Shown here: positions 36,149 to 46,287 of the stretch, in pieces | Position numbering within the stretch: position 1 is the first letter of the stretch | Layout of the letters: each line of letters opens with the position of its first letter | DNA from: Nodosilinea sp. WJT8-NPBG4 | Lineage (GTDB): Bacteria; Cyanobacteriota; Cyanobacteriia; Phormidesmidales; Phormidesmidaceae | Assembly: GCA_019359285.1 (NCBI GenBank) | Contig: JAHHHQ010000045.1 | Coordinates: 108,294-172,293 of the forward strand | Direction: 5' to 3' | Length of the DNA stretch: 64,000 nt | The notes under the pieces: model-generated | The model's database searches: none | Told to the model about the DNA's origin: nothing | Seen by the model: only the letters and a program-made list of their open reading frames with translations | Program-made: the position numbers and the translations under genes

Positions 36149-36703
36149 CTAGGCAACTTCCCTCCGGGCGGCCGCCGCTGCCCCTAGCAGCGAAGCCCCG
36201 CTAAACAATAGGCTAACCCCAACATAAAAGCCAATTAGCCAAAGCGAGCTAAACGGCCAGCGATTGATCACCAAAATCCCCAGAATCAGCGTGATGATGC
36301 CATTGATCGCCACGAACCACGACATGGTGCGCCCAGCCCGGTAGGTAAACGCCATCACGATAGTAATAATGCCTTCGGCAATAAACAATAGGCCAAAAGC
36401 TAATGTCAGCGCCGCCGTCGCTTTCGCTAAATTAAACAGAATGTAGAGCCCCGCCACCACATAGAGCAGGCCCACCCCTAAGCTCAACCCCAGCGCCCTG
36501 ACCGCTCGTGCCTGAAACGCCTGTACGACCTGCAAAATTCCGCCGACTACGGCTATCCACCCAATGGCGGAGGTGAAAATAGCAGCGGCGATCGCCGGCA
36601 TTAAAATTGCCAAAATACCTAAGATAATCAGACCTACGCTGAGGGCCATGACCCAGCCCGTTGCTGTTTTAATCTCAGTACTCGGTTGAGTGTCCATAGT
36701 CAT
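36149..36703 (-). CDS. HdeD family membrane protein
   Basis: A 184-residue protein with six predicted spans in three hairpin pairs, the layout of HdeD (DUF308) proteins. Repeats of GLIILGILAILMPAIAAAIF and GIITLILGILVINRWPFSS reflect the internal duplication of the family. HdeD in enterobacteria is tied to acid resistance at high cell density; in cyanobacteria it is only a general envelope-stress candidate. Two ATG codons lie two residues apart at 36703 and 36697. It is followed after 8 bp by the lipase-like hydrolase gene. Confidence 0.88.
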   Translation of the reverse strand: MTMDTQPSTEIKTATGWVMALSVGLIILGILAILMPAIAAAIFTSAIGWIAVVGGILQVVQAFQARAVRALGLSLGVGLLYVVAGLYILFNLAKATAALTLAFGLLFIAEGIITIVMAFTYRAGRTMSWFVAINGIITLILGILVINRWPFSSLWLIGFYVGVSLLFSGASLLGAAAAARREVA

Positions 36704-36915
36704 AACAGCGCCTCGTTGAATAGGATCTGCTGATTAAAAAGGTTGGCCGTACTCTATTTGAACACCCGCATTTCGCACCGCCCGCATTCCTTACCAATAG
36801 ATTCCACGACGACTAAGTCGCCAGTTCAGCAACCTTATACCCTACTTCTACGGCGCACCGCTATCCATCGCTAGACCAGACTTTAACCTTCCGTGTTATC
36901 CCGTTCGTCTAATCT

Positions 36916-37740
36916 ATGACCTACCCTCGCAACTTAGTAACCGCCGACTGGCTAGCCCAGCACCTGGATGACCCCAAAGTTGTCGTCGCCGACTGCCGCT
37001 TTGCCCTAGCCGATGCCGAGCAGGGTCAGCAGCAGTATGCCGCTGGCCACATTCCTGACGCCTGGTACCTACACCTCAATCGAGATCTATCCAGTTCAGT
37101 GCAGCGCCACGGGGGTCGCCACCCACTGCCCGATCGCGACACTTTCAGCCAACGGCTCACAACGATGGGGGTAGAGTCTAACGGGCCAGAACCTACCCTC
37201 GTCGTCGCCTATGACGATAGTCGCTTTGCCTTTGCTTCGCGCCTCTGGTGGCTGCTGCGCTACCTGGGCCACGACAATGTGGCCGTGCTCGATGGCGGCT
37301 GGTCAGGCTGGGTGCAGGGCGACTATCCCACCAGTACCGAGATCCCTGCGCCTCGATCGGGCAACTTTGTGCCCGCGCTGCGCCAGGACTGGATTGTCGA
37401 TTGGGAGACGGTGCGCGATCGCCCGGAAGGCACGGTGCTGCTCGATTCGCGATCGCCCGACCGCTATCGGGGCGAAGTCGAACCCATCGACCCAGTGGCA
37501 GGCAGCATTCCCGGTGCGGTGAACTACTTCTGGCAAGATGTTTCTGCCGAGAACGGCCACATGAAACCCGCCGATGAGCTAAACCAAAACTGGGCCGGTT
37601 TAAACGATGCCGAGGAGGTGATCGTTTACTGCGGCTCAGGGGTAACGGCCTGCGTCAACCTGCTGGCCCGAACCGTGGCAGGTCGGCCAATGGCTAAGCT
37701 CTACCCCGGCGGCTGGAGCGACTGGTGCTCCTATCTCTAG
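36916..37740 (+). CDS. Two-domain rhodanese sulfurtransferase
   Basis: A 274-residue thiosulfate/3-mercaptopyruvate sulfurtransferase. Domain 1 (about 5-130) is the inactive rhodanese fold with VVVADCRFALADAE and GHIPDAWYLHLNRDLS; domain 2 (about 150-274) carries VLLDSRSPDRYRGEVEPIDP and the active-site loop C239GSGVTAC with the persulfide cysteine C239. The CGSGVTA loop is the common form in this mixed group, so I cannot choose between thiosulfate and mercaptopyruvate as donor. It stands alone, convergent with the TerC gene 29 bp away. Confidence 0.9.
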   Translation: MTYPRNLVTADWLAQHLDDPKVVVADCRFALADAEQGQQQYAAGHIPDAWYLHLNRDLSSSVQRHGGRHPLPDRDTFSQRLTTMGVESNGPEPTLVVAYDDSRFAFASRLWWLLRYLGHDNVAVLDGGWSGWVQGDYPTSTEIPAPRSGNFVPALRQDWIVDWETVRDRPEGTVLLDSRSPDRYRGEVEPIDPVAGSIPGAVNYFWQDVSAENGHMKPADELNQNWAGLNDAEEVIVYCGSGVTACVNLLARTVAGRPMAKLYPGGWSDWCSYL

Positions 37741-37769
37741 CGGCCTAATGCGGCTGAAGACAGGGCCTT

Positions 37770-38585
37770 TTAGTCTTGCTGAAGGGGAAGTGCTGGGGTG
37801 GCATCTTCCTGATTAGGGGCAGCCTCCGCAGAAATACTGCCTTGGGCCTCTAACTCGGCAACAGTAGGCATTTTGCCATTGCCCAAATGAGCTGATTCAA
37901 CGCTGGCGCTCTCTTCGACGCGCTTCGAAAAGCCCCAGGCAAACACGAGGGCAATCACTAGCACCATCGTCCACTCTGGAGGCACTAAATTGGCGTCAAT
38001 TACCCGCACCAGCAGACGAACGCCCACAAATCCCACGGTGATAAAGCCGGCGTCTTCTAAATGCTCAAACTCATCCAGCCAGCGAATAAACAGCCCCGCC
38101 ATAAACCGCAGGGTGATAATGCCAATGGTGCCGCCCAACAAAATCACCAGCACATCCTTAGAGAGGGCCAGGGCAGTGGTGACGCTATCTAGCGAAAAGG
38201 CCAGATCGGTGAAGGCAATTACCGGAATTGCCTGCAAAACGGTGGCAAATCTCGGAGCATGGTGCTGATCTGCGTCGTCGCTTGCAGCGGTGAAGTGCTT
38301 ATACACCAGCCACAGCAGGTAGGCCGCTCCCATCACCTCAAACTGCCAAAACTGAAGCACCCAGCCCGCCGTCAAGATTAGCCCGACTCGCAAAACAAAG
38401 GCGATCAGCAACCCAAAGTTGAGCGCCCGGCGCTGCATGGTTTCGCTCTCTAGGCCTTGGGCGATCGCCGCCAGGGCGATCGCATTGTCAGCCGACAGCA
38501 CCGCCTCCAGGGCAATGAGCACCGGCAGCAGCAGTAGGGTATCGACCCCAAAGTTGTTAGAGATATTGAGTAATCGGTCTAGCAT
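37770..38585 (-). CDS. TerC family integral membrane protein
   Basis: A 271-residue protein with about seven spans. The TerC/YkoY signatures are present: LEAVLSADNAIALAAIAQGL near the start and FTDLAFSLDSVTTALALSKD in the middle, each holding the acidic pair thought to bind metal, plus MAGLFIRWLDEFEHLEDAG. Homologues in bacteria and chloroplasts move Mn2+ or help insert thylakoid proteins. The last 55 residues are a hydrophilic, acidic tail. In cyanobacteria a Mn-export or metal-linked membrane role is plausible but not proven here. Confidence 0.85.
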   Translation of the reverse strand: MLDRLLNISNNFGVDTLLLLPVLIALEAVLSADNAIALAAIAQGLESETMQRRALNFGLLIAFVLRVGLILTAGWVLQFWQFEVMGAAYLLWLVYKHFTAASDDADQHHAPRFATVLQAIPVIAFTDLAFSLDSVTTALALSKDVLVILLGGTIGIITLRFMAGLFIRWLDEFEHLEDAGFITVGFVGVRLLVRVIDANLVPPEWTMVLVIALVFAWGFSKRVEESASVESAHLGNGKMPTVAELEAQGSISAEAAPNQEDATPALPLQQD

Positions 38586-38793
38586 TAGCTCAGTTCAGCC
38601 GCCTAGAGTAGCAATTAAAATAGTTCAGGGTAAAAGCACCGACTTATCAGCCTGCCTGACCCACGGTCGCACGCCATTGAGGGAATCCCCTCGCTGCCCT
38701 CAAGCAGGCCAGCGTCACAATGGCTTCAGTCTAACGTGCCCTACTTCCTTAGAATAGTACGGTTACCATCCACCCGCAGGGGAGACCGCCCGA

Positions 38794-39549
38794 GTGCTAA
38801 GTTCACTGCTGACGCAATTTCGCCAACAGTATCCCCAGGGCAGCCTGACGTCAGATTTGCTCACTATCCACGACGGACTGTACGTGGTGCGGGTCTGCGC
38901 TGGAGTAGACAACCTAATTCTGGTGAGCGGGCTAGGGGCAAACACCGCCCTAGAGATGGCCGAAGATATAGCCACTACCCGTGCCCTAGAGCGCTTGAGC
39001 TTGTCAGCCGAACTGCCCAGCCTGCCCCTCCCCATCGAAGTCGACAGGGTTGAGGCTCCTGAAGCAGTGATCGCCCAGCCCAGCCCAGGCTTAGCCAACC
39101 TAGAAACGATCGCCCCCCCAAACCGGCCCAACGGCGAGCCCCTGCCAACGACTCATCCAGAACTCGCCCCGCCGCCGCTCAGCCTAGTTCCCCCCGTTTT
39201 AGACCAGGGAAATATTCTAGAGCAACCGGCTACTGAGCTACCCCTAGCGGCCGTGGCGGCTCCAACCCTGCCACCACCAGTCGCCCCATTTCAAGTAGAT
39301 CTGCCCGCCACCATCGAGGCCCCAGCCGACGAGTTTGTGGATCTAGGCGCAGAACCGGCAGCGGTCGATTTATCAGACATCATTGCCCAAACCGATGTAG
39401 AACTGCAGCGGTTGGGTTGGGGGGTTGCCCAGGGGCGTGAGTTTTTGAAGAAGACCTACGGCAAGCTATCGCGCCACGACCTCACCGACGAAGAACTGCT
39501 GGAGTTCCTGCTGTTCTTAGAAACCCAGTCCCCGCGCGGCAACACTTAA
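38794..39549 (+). CDS. Proline-rich conserved hypothetical protein
   Basis: A 251-residue protein with a GTG start at 38794. The first 70 residues are a compact alpha/beta part (YPQGSLTSDLLTIHDGLYVVRV; GANTALEMAEDIATTRALERL). Residues 75-195 are a Pro/Ala/Leu-rich low-complexity linker. The C-terminal 50 residues form a charged helical module (DVELQRLGWGVAQGREFLKK; DLTDEELLEFLLFLETQ) of the kind seen after linkers in several cyanobacterial proteins. I do not know its function. A shared hairpin separates it from convergent clpP. Confidence 0.65.
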   Translation: MLSSLLTQFRQQYPQGSLTSDLLTIHDGLYVVRVCAGVDNLILVSGLGANTALEMAEDIATTRALERLSLSAELPSLPLPIEVDRVEAPEAVIAQPSPGLANLETIAPPNRPNGEPLPTTHPELAPPPLSLVPPVLDQGNILEQPATELPLAAVAAPTLPPPVAPFQVDLPATIEAPADEFVDLGAEPAAVDLSDIIAQTDVELQRLGWGVAQGREFLKKTYGKLSRHDLTDEELLEFLLFLETQSPRGNT

Positions 39550-39577
39550 CCCCCAAGGCAGCAAGCCCCAGGGGTTA
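39547..39577. terminator. Bidirectional hairpin before clpP end
   Basis: TAACCCC at 39547-39553 pairs with GGGGTTA at 39571-39577. It fills the 35-bp gap between two convergent genes and overlaps the first gene's stop codon. Confidence 0.5.
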
Positions 39578-39584
39578 GAGGGAT

Positions 39585-40190
39585 TTACATCGCTGTAAGT
39601 GGGCGGGAACCAATGGAAGTGCGATCGATCACCTGATCGATAAGACCGTACTCGACAGCCTCTTGAGGGCTCATAAAGAAGTCGCGCTCGGTATCTTGGG
39701 CAATTTTATCAATTGACTGGCCAGTGTTTTTGGCGATCGCGTCGTTCAGCTGCTTCTTCAGGTAGAGAATTTCCTTCGCCTGAATCTCAATGTCGGTAGC
39801 CTGGCCCTGAGCACCGCCCAAGGGCTGGTGAATCATGATGCGGGAGTTGGGCAGACTCATGCGCTTGCCCTTTTCGCCGGCGGTGAGCAAAAACGCCCCC
39901 ATGCTGGCCGCCAGACCCACACAAATAGTGCAAATCTGGGGCCGAATGTGGTTCATGGTGTCGTAGATGCCCAAGCCCGCCGAAACGGACCCACCGGGGG
40001 AGTTGATGTAGAGATAGATATCTTTGTCGGGGTCTTCGGCTTCGAGAAACAGCATTTGGGCCACAATCAGGTTGGCCGAATCGGCCGTAACCTCTTGACC
40101 AAGAAAGATAATACGCTCCCGCAAAAGCCGGGAATAAATGTCAAACGCGCGCTCGCCACGCCCGGATTGCTCAATAACGGTTGGGATCAT
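39585..40190 (-). CDS. clpP: ATP-dependent Clp protease proteolytic subunit
   Basis: A 201-residue serine peptidase that forms the tetradecameric ClpP chamber and works with ClpC/ClpX. The catalytic triad is S96 in LAASMGAF, H121 in MIHQPLGG and D170 in DTERD. The handle region [19 protein letters not shown] and axial N-terminus [21 protein letters not shown] (first residues) are complete, so this is a proteolytic paralogue and not the inactive ClpR. Cyanobacteria have several clpP copies; I cannot assign the number. It diverges from panB across 130 bp. Confidence 0.96.
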   Translation of the reverse strand: MIPTVIEQSGRGERAFDIYSRLLRERIIFLGQEVTADSANLIVAQMLFLEAEDPDKDIYLYINSPGGSVSAGLGIYDTMNHIRPQICTICVGLAASMGAFLLTAGEKGKRMSLPNSRIMIHQPLGGAQGQATDIEIQAKEILYLKKQLNDAIAKNTGQSIDKIAQDTERDFFMSPQEAVEYGLIDQVIDRTSIGSRPLTAM

Positions 40191-40320
40191 CGTGATAAGC
40201 CACTTTGTACGGGTTTATTTGATTTTAGCGAGTTGTGTTCCCCAGGGGGGCGGCAGATTGGAGGGATAGCCGAATCAGGGTTTGTTATCCTGACAACCAT
40301 ATCCCTTTCCAGGCGCAGCC

Positions 40321-41109
40321 ATGGCCGTTAGCGTTGATCGAATTTTGCGGTGGAAGCAAACCGGCGCACCCGCCCAACCCATTACCGTACTGACCGCCTG
40401 GGATGTAATGTCGGGGCAAATCGTCGACCAGGCCGGGGCCGACATTGTGCTGGTGGGCGATTCATTAGCGATGGTCGCCCTGGGCTACGACACCACCCTA
40501 CCGCTGACCACAGAGGACATGCTAATCTGCGCCAAGGCGGTGCGGCGGGGGGTCAAAAATGCGCTGCTGGTCGTCGATCTACCCTTTCTGAGCTATCAGA
40601 CCAGCGTTGAAGACGCCATTCGCGCCTCAGGGCAAATGCTGAAGGAAGCCGGAGCCCAGGCAGTCAAGCTGGAGGGCGGCCACGAAGGTGTAGTTGAAAT
40701 CGTGCGCCGACTGGTGCAGTGGGGCATTCCGGTGATGGGTCACGTGGGACTGACGCCTCAGTCGATAAACCAGTTCGGCGGTTTTCGCAAGCAGGGCAAA
40801 ACCGAGGCCGAGGCCGATCGCATTCTCTCCGAAGCTAAAGCCCTAGAGCAGGCCGGAGCATTTTCCATCGTTTTAGAGCATATTCCTACCGAACTAGCCC
40901 GCGACATTGCCAAGGCGCTGCGCATCCCTACCATTGGCATTGGTGCAGGGGTCCACTGCGATGGCCAGGTGCTGGTCACCGCCGACGTTCTTGGGCTTTC
41001 AGCCTGGCAGCCGCCCTTCGCCAAGGTCTATGCCAACCTCAGGCAGCAGGCCGTCGAAGCCGCCCAGCAGTTTTGTACTGAGGTGCGATCGGGGCAGTAT
41101 CCCGCATGA
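40321..41109 (+). CDS. panB: Ketopantoate hydroxymethyltransferase
   Basis: First enzyme of pantothenate and CoA synthesis; it transfers a hydroxymethyl group from methylene-tetrahydrofolate to 2-oxoisovalerate. The 262-residue TIM barrel keeps the metal site [19 protein letters not shown] with its aspartate, [22 protein letters not shown] and [11 protein letters not shown] with the catalytic glutamate, and [15 protein letters not shown]. The first unit of a 24-bp tandem repeat overlaps the 3' end, supplying the last codons GQYPA and the stop. The next gene, ahcY, also concerns one-carbon metabolism. Confidence 0.96.
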   Translation: MAVSVDRILRWKQTGAPAQPITVLTAWDVMSGQIVDQAGADIVLVGDSLAMVALGYDTTLPLTTEDMLICAKAVRRGVKNALLVVDLPFLSYQTSVEDAIRASGQMLKEAGAQAVKLEGGHEGVVEIVRRLVQWGIPVMGHVGLTPQSINQFGGFRKQGKTEAEADRILSEAKALEQAGAFSIVLEHIPTELARDIAKALRIPTIGIGAGVHCDGQVLVTADVLGLSAWQPPFAKVYANLRQQAVEAAQQFCTEVRSGQYPA

Positions 41110-41212
41110 ATTCAGGGTAGTCCTCCGCATGAAGTACCCGGGCGGTACTTCGCATAAAGTATGGCGGCAGTACCCTGTTGCAATATCGGGGCAGTCCCCC
41201 GCGTAAAATTCC
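41091..41212. repeat. Five-unit degenerate 24-bp tandem repeat
   Basis: Units start at 41091, 41115, 41139, 41163 and 41188; the first three are 24 bp, the last two 25 bp. The shared pattern is GGGGCAGTaCCCCGCATgAA followed by about four variable bases. Unit 1 begins inside panB. The array fills most of the panB-ahcY gap. No SAH or SAM riboswitch pattern is recognised in it. Confidence 0.75.
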
Positions 41213-41222
41213 GTTAAGCTAA

Positions 41223-42551
<1,329 letters not shown>

Positions 42552-42570
42552 GCTATCGTCTCCTTGAACT

Positions 42571-42605
42571 AAAGCCCCAGGATGCTGCGAGCATCCTGGG
42601 GCTTT
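42571..42605 (+). terminator. Intrinsic terminator of ahcY
   Basis: A 16-bp perfect stem (AAAGCCCCAGGATGCT and its complement) with a GCG loop ends in GGGGCTTTTCC. Confidence 0.85.
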
Positions 42606-42615
42606 TCCATTAAAT

Positions 42616-42643
42616 AGCCCCCGATGCCGAGGCACCGGGGGCT
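42616..42643. terminator. Second hairpin after ahcY
   Basis: AGCCCCCG at 42616-42623 pairs with CGGGGGCT at 42636-42643; GCC/GGC extends the stem inside. It is followed by GATTAG and may be a backup terminator. Confidence 0.55.
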
Positions 42644-42787
42644 GATTAGAATAGGGAGTTAGTTATAGTGCGAAGTCCGTCTTATCTGTACTTAGAATGC
42701 CTCAAAGGCCCGACTGAGTCATCCCTTGCACCGACATCTTTATGGCAGGTTGGTCGAAGGAGGTTTGCCCTCAAGAGTTTGACGAAC

Positions 42788-42803
42788 TGTGACGCCTGTC
42801 ACT
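42788..42803 (+). promoter_or_regulatory. CRP-like palindrome with downstream -10 element
   Basis: TGTGACGCCTGTCACT fits TGTGA-N6-TCACA, the site of CRP and cyanobacterial SyCRP1, except for the last base. A TTGGTA and TATAAA pair lie about 12-40 bases downstream. No intact gene follows closely on this strand, so the target is unclear. Confidence 0.3.
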
Positions 42804-42864
42804 TACAAATTTTGGTAAGGCAATGTTATAAAAGTTGGCTAGGGTGTTGGCCGTCTCCCAACAG

Positions 42865-43473
42865 CTAGACAAACGGGGCAACCTCTAAAATGAAGCCCGG
42901 CAGCACAGATTCTCCAGAAAGCTGGGTAGGCAGCGATCGTACCTCTGCCTCCTGCCCAGGCCGATAAATTTCCACCTGCTGATCCTGAGAATTGATCAGC
43001 CAGCCTAGGCGAACACCGCTGGCCATGTATTCCTGCATCTTTTCGTGCAGAGTGGTCAGATTATCGGTGCTCGAACGCACCTCCATGACAAAGTCAGGCG
43101 CAATAGGGGGAATCTGCGTCGCTGCTCTGGGGTCAGCGCCTCCCAACGGGATAGTTCTACCCAGGCGGCATCGGGCGATGGCCCTCCGGGCCGGTCTTTG
43201 ACCATCGCTTGCTGCCAATCGGCAGCTGAAAAACAGTGGACGAGCTAAAGACCTTGCCGAGTTTGGTTTGTCTGTTCCACAACGCTAAGTCAGTCCCTAA
43301 CTCCATTTCTTGATTGCCACTCTCACCGCCAACGGGGGCATAACGATCAACACTCCTTGGGCATTTTGCTCGATCGCCATCTCTGGGTTGTGGATGCAGA
43401 GTTGGTAAAACTGCTCATCGGTAAAGTGAACAGCCTCAAGGTTGAGTTCAAGGGGCAAATCCAGGGTGGTCAT
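42865..43473 (-). pseudogene. Decayed Uma2 family endonuclease gene
   Basis: Read from ATG at 43473 this is an Uma2 (DUF820, PD-(D/E)XK) protein, broken three times. After MAIEQNAQGVLIVMPP a G5 run (43334-43338) is one base short and leads to a TAG at 43297-43299. The next frame continues with VGGESGNQEMELG...FQLPIGSK and is then split by a 26-base insertion. After it SPDAAWVELSRWEALTPEQRR follows in another frame, until a second short G5 run (43106-43110). The rest is PIAPDFVMEVRSSTDNL to the stop at 42865, with the family EVRS and GWLINSQDQQVEIYRP motifs. Removing the insertion restores GSKRSPDAAW. Homopolymer slips could be sequencing error, the insertion cannot. Confidence 0.88.
43176..43207. 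repeat. ~30-bp HIP1-associated repeat, copy 2 (in Uma2 pseudogene)
   Basis: Ends CGATGG and CCATCG are inverted, with GGTCTTTGA inside. The inserted 26 bases (43178-43203 region) sit within what was GCGATCGC, a HIP1 site. Net +26 shifts the reading frame. Confidence 0.75.
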
Positions 43474-43825
43474 AGGATGCTCCGCGAGGACTGGGCAATC
43501 TCTAACTGACGGCGGTGTCTTCTATGGTAGCGACTCGTCTACTTTGTAGAAATCGTCAAAAACCGTTGCGGGCGAACAACTTCACAGAGTGAACTGTCTA
43601 AACTATTCACTAACTCGCGTCACCGTTACTGAGTCTGAACGTGATTTATCACCGATCTCAGCCCAGTCCTACCGGCTTTTCCCCAACTTATGGCTACCTG
43701 GGACAGCAGATTTTCTCTGCCCCGCCGTCGCTCTGGTCTATACCAGGGCGATTTTTGGTTGATAGGACTGCCGCCAGCGGTGAAGCGAGTTACCGATAAA
43801 CTTCGTTTTTATCACCAGTTTAACC
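43474..43825. other. Gap between Uma2 pseudogene and the 43826 gene
   Basis: 352 bp. The pseudogene's promoter should lie in the first part. The second part contains a possible 48-codon ORF (43690-43836). I see no hairpin or known RNA. Confidence 0.5.
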
Positions 43826-43836
43826 ATGAGCTATAG
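43690..43836 (+). CDS. Possible 48-residue small protein
   Basis: An ATG at 43690 opens a frame of 48 codons ending at TAG 43834-43836, overlapping the next gene's start by 11 bp. The product is basic in the middle (SLPRRRSGLYQGDFWLIG) and ends FYHQFNHEL. No Shine-Dalgarno sequence is clear and no family is recognised. The overlap suggests coupling to the downstream gene, but it may be chance. Confidence 0.3.
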   Translation: MATWDSRFSLPRRRSGLYQGDFWLIGLPPAVKRVTDKLRFYHQFNHEL

Positions 43837-44170
43837 CTTTGACATTGTGGGCATTGCCCCAGTACTGCAATTTTTTAACCACCAGCAGCAGGTGGAGGCG
43901 CGGCGCGATCGCAGCCAGGCCTTTCTCGGCAGCTATTGCTGCACCCTTGATGCCTTTATTAACGCCACCGAGGCCGTGCACCGCAAGCCCGATTGGGACT
44001 GGGATGCGATCGTCAGCACCATTGTTGCCTTCTGGCTGAGCCAAGAGCACGACGTGCGCCACTGGAAGCGGCAGTTTGCCGCTGCCCAGGGTGAGCAAAA
44101 CCTGATTGTGGCCCGCGTGGTCAACTACGATAGCCTACGTCACGAGTTTGAGACCCTCTTCGACGACTAG
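43826..44170 (+). CDS. Conserved hypothetical protein upstream of nblS
   Basis: A 114-residue soluble protein, rich in His, Trp and Phe (LQFFNHQQQVEARRDRSQ; HRKPDWDWDAIVSTIVAFW), mostly helical by pattern. I recognise no named domain. It begins MSYSFDIVGIAPVLQFF and ends with an acidic FETLFDD. It is 72 bp upstream of nblS on the same strand, so co-transcription is possible. Function unknown. Confidence 0.65.
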   Translation: MSYSFDIVGIAPVLQFFNHQQQVEARRDRSQAFLGSYCCTLDAFINATEAVHRKPDWDWDAIVSTIVAFWLSQEHDVRHWKRQFAAAQGEQNLIVARVVNYDSLRHEFETLFDD

Positions 44171-44242
44171 CGCTAGGGCTAAGATGCGAAGAACATGCCA
44201 GAATAAAGGCTGAATTCAACATCCAGCATTCGATAGGTTCCG

Positions 44243-46258
44243 TTGATCAGGCTTCTGGCTAAAATTCGCGATATCTTCCTGCATTGGTGGGGCGACTTCA
44301 CCCTCCAAACCCGGCTGATGGCCGGGGCAACGCTGGTGGTGTCAATGATCACGAGCGCCCTCACCTTCTGGGCCGTCAACACCATCCAAATGGATGCCCG
44401 ACTCAACGACACCCGTTTTGCCCGAGATCTAGGGCTGCTGCTCGCCGCCAACGTTGCCCCTCTAGTTAACGAAGCCGATCGCACCGAGCTAGCCCGCTTC
44501 TCCTACAGCTTTTACCAAAGCACCTCTAGCGTGCGCTACATGCTCTACGCCGACGAAAATGGCGACATTTTCTTCGGCATCCCCTTTTCTGAAGCAGCAG
44601 TACAAAACTCCCTCACGCTGCGGCGGCGCATGCAGTTGCCCGAGGGCTACGCCCAAAACACCGATCGCCCCCTGGTGCGCCAGCATCTCACCCCGGCGGG
44701 TGAAGTCACCGACGTATTTGTGCCCCTCAACTACAACGGCATTCACCTGGGCGTGCTGGCTATGGGCATCAATCCCAACCCCACGGTGGTTGCCTCCTCG
44801 CATCTGACGCGGGATGTGACCATTGCGGTGTTTGTTTCCATCTGGGTGATGGTGATTTTGGGAGCCGTGTTCAACGCTCTCACCATTACCCAGCCGATCA
44901 AAGAGCTCTCGTTGGGGGTTAAAAACATCGCCGATGGCAACTTTAGGCAACGCATCGACCTGCCCCTTGGGGGCGAACTCGGTGAGCTGATCTACAGCTT
45001 CAACGACATGGCCGAGCGCCTGGAGAGCTACGAAGAGCAAAACATCGAAGAGCTCACCGCCGAAAAAGCCAAGCTCGAAACCTTGGTTTCTACCATAGCC
45101 GACGGCGCCATTTTGCTCGACAGCGATATGCACGCCGTGCTGGTCAACCCCACCGCCCGCCGCATCTTTGGCTGGGATGATCAGATATTGGACGGGAAAA
45201 ACATTTTGGAGCATTTTCCCAATGCGGTGCGGGTGCAACTGACTCGGCCGCTGTTTCAGGCCGTCAAGGGCGACTCAGAAGCGATGGAATTTCGAGTGCC
45301 CATCACCGAACCCAGCCATCGCACCCTGCGGATTTTGCTCAACACCGTGCTCGACCAGGCCAAAGAGAACGTCAAAGGTCTGGCGATCACCGTGCAGGAC
45401 ATCACCCGTGAGGTGGCCCTCAACGAAGCCAAGGCCCAGTTCATCAGCAATGTCTCCCACGAGCTGCGCACGCCGCTGTTTAACATTAAGTCGTTTATTG
45501 AGACCCTGCACGAGTACGGCGAAGACCTCAGCGACGGCGAACGCAAGGAATTTCTCGAAACCGCCAACCACGAAACTGATCGCCTCACCCGCCTAGTCAA
45601 TGACGTGCTCGACCTGTCGCGTCTCGAGTCGAGCCGCCAGTACCAGCTCGAAGCCGTCGATATCATTCAGCCCATTGAGCAGACCCTGCGCACCCACCGC
45701 CTCAATGCCCGCGATAAGAAGATCGAGCTATTACAGGATGTGGAGCCCAACCTACCGCCCGTGATCGGCAACTATGACCTGCTACTGCAGGTGTTTAGCA
45801 ACCTGGTGGGCAATGCCCTAAAATTTACGGAGCCAGGCGGCCAGGTGATGCTGCGGGCGCACCAGATTGTGCCCCTCGGAGACGACCCCAACGAGGGCGG
45901 CTACATTCGCATTGAGATTTCTGACACCGGCATTGGCATTGCCCCCGAAGACCAGCAGGCCATTTTCGATCGCTTCTTCCGAGTCGAAAACCGCGTCCAT
46001 ACCCTGGAGGGCACTGGTCTAGGCCTATCCATTGTCAAAAACATCATTGAAAAGCACAGTAGTCAGGTGCATTTGGTCAGCGAAGTTGGCATTGGCACCA
46101 CCTTCTGGTTTGATGTGTCCGCTTACCAAGCCGAGGCGATCGCGGTACTAGCTCAAGACAGCACTCATAGTAATGGGGACAAAGATTTGGCGATCGCCGC
46201 CCTTAGCCCAGTGGCCCCCAGTGCAGCATCAATTGCTCCCCAGGCCGATCAAAACTAG
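44243..46258 (+). CDS. nblS: Sensor histidine kinase NblS/Hik33
   Basis: A 671-residue membrane kinase controlling high-light, nutrient and cold responses; it phosphorylates RpaB in cyanobacteria. Order: span 1 (about 26-48), a periplasmic sensor loop (50-190), span 2 (191-214), HAMP (215-265), a PAS domain (275-390; DGAILLDSDMHAVLVNPTARRIFGW in two pieces), and the kinase core with H406 in ISNVSHELRTP, N-box FSNLVGNALKFTE, DTGIGI and GTGLGLSIV. The short linker and WWGDFTLQTRL start match Hik33/DspA. Start TTG at 44243 is chosen because the first in-frame ATG (MAGAT) would cut span 1. Confidence 0.94.
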   Translation: MIRLLAKIRDIFLHWWGDFTLQTRLMAGATLVVSMITSALTFWAVNTIQMDARLNDTRFARDLGLLLAANVAPLVNEADRTELARFSYSFYQSTSSVRYMLYADENGDIFFGIPFSEAAVQNSLTLRRRMQLPEGYAQNTDRPLVRQHLTPAGEVTDVFVPLNYNGIHLGVLAMGINPNPTVVASSHLTRDVTIAVFVSIWVMVILGAVFNALTITQPIKELSLGVKNIADGNFRQRIDLPLGGELGELIYSFNDMAERLESYEEQNIEELTAEKAKLETLVSTIADGAILLDSDMHAVLVNPTARRIFGWDDQILDGKNILEHFPNAVRVQLTRPLFQAVKGDSEAMEFRVPITEPSHRTLRILLNTVLDQAKENVKGLAITVQDITREVALNEAKAQFISNVSHELRTPLFNIKSFIETLHEYGEDLSDGERKEFLETANHETDRLTRLVNDVLDLSRLESSRQYQLEAVDIIQPIEQTLRTHRLNARDKKIELLQDVEPNLPPVIGNYDLLLQVFSNLVGNALKFTEPGGQVMLRAHQIVPLGDDPNEGGYIRIEISDTGIGIAPEDQQAIFDRFFRVENRVHTLEGTGLGLSIVKNIIEKHSSQVHLVSEVGIGTTFWFDVSAYQAEAIAVLAQDSTHSNGDKDLAIAALSPVAPSAASIAPQADQN

Positions 46259-46287
46259 CCTTTTTTCCCGTACGCTACTGTCTTGGC

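Noticed and set aside
42668..42868. 66-codon open frame after ahcY
   Set aside because: No conserved pattern, crosses a probable promoter region, no ribosome-binding site.
44489..45238. 249-codon open frame antisense to nblS
   Set aside because: Complementary frame of a well-identified kinase; the residue pattern (many His, Gln, Gly) is typical of antisense translation.
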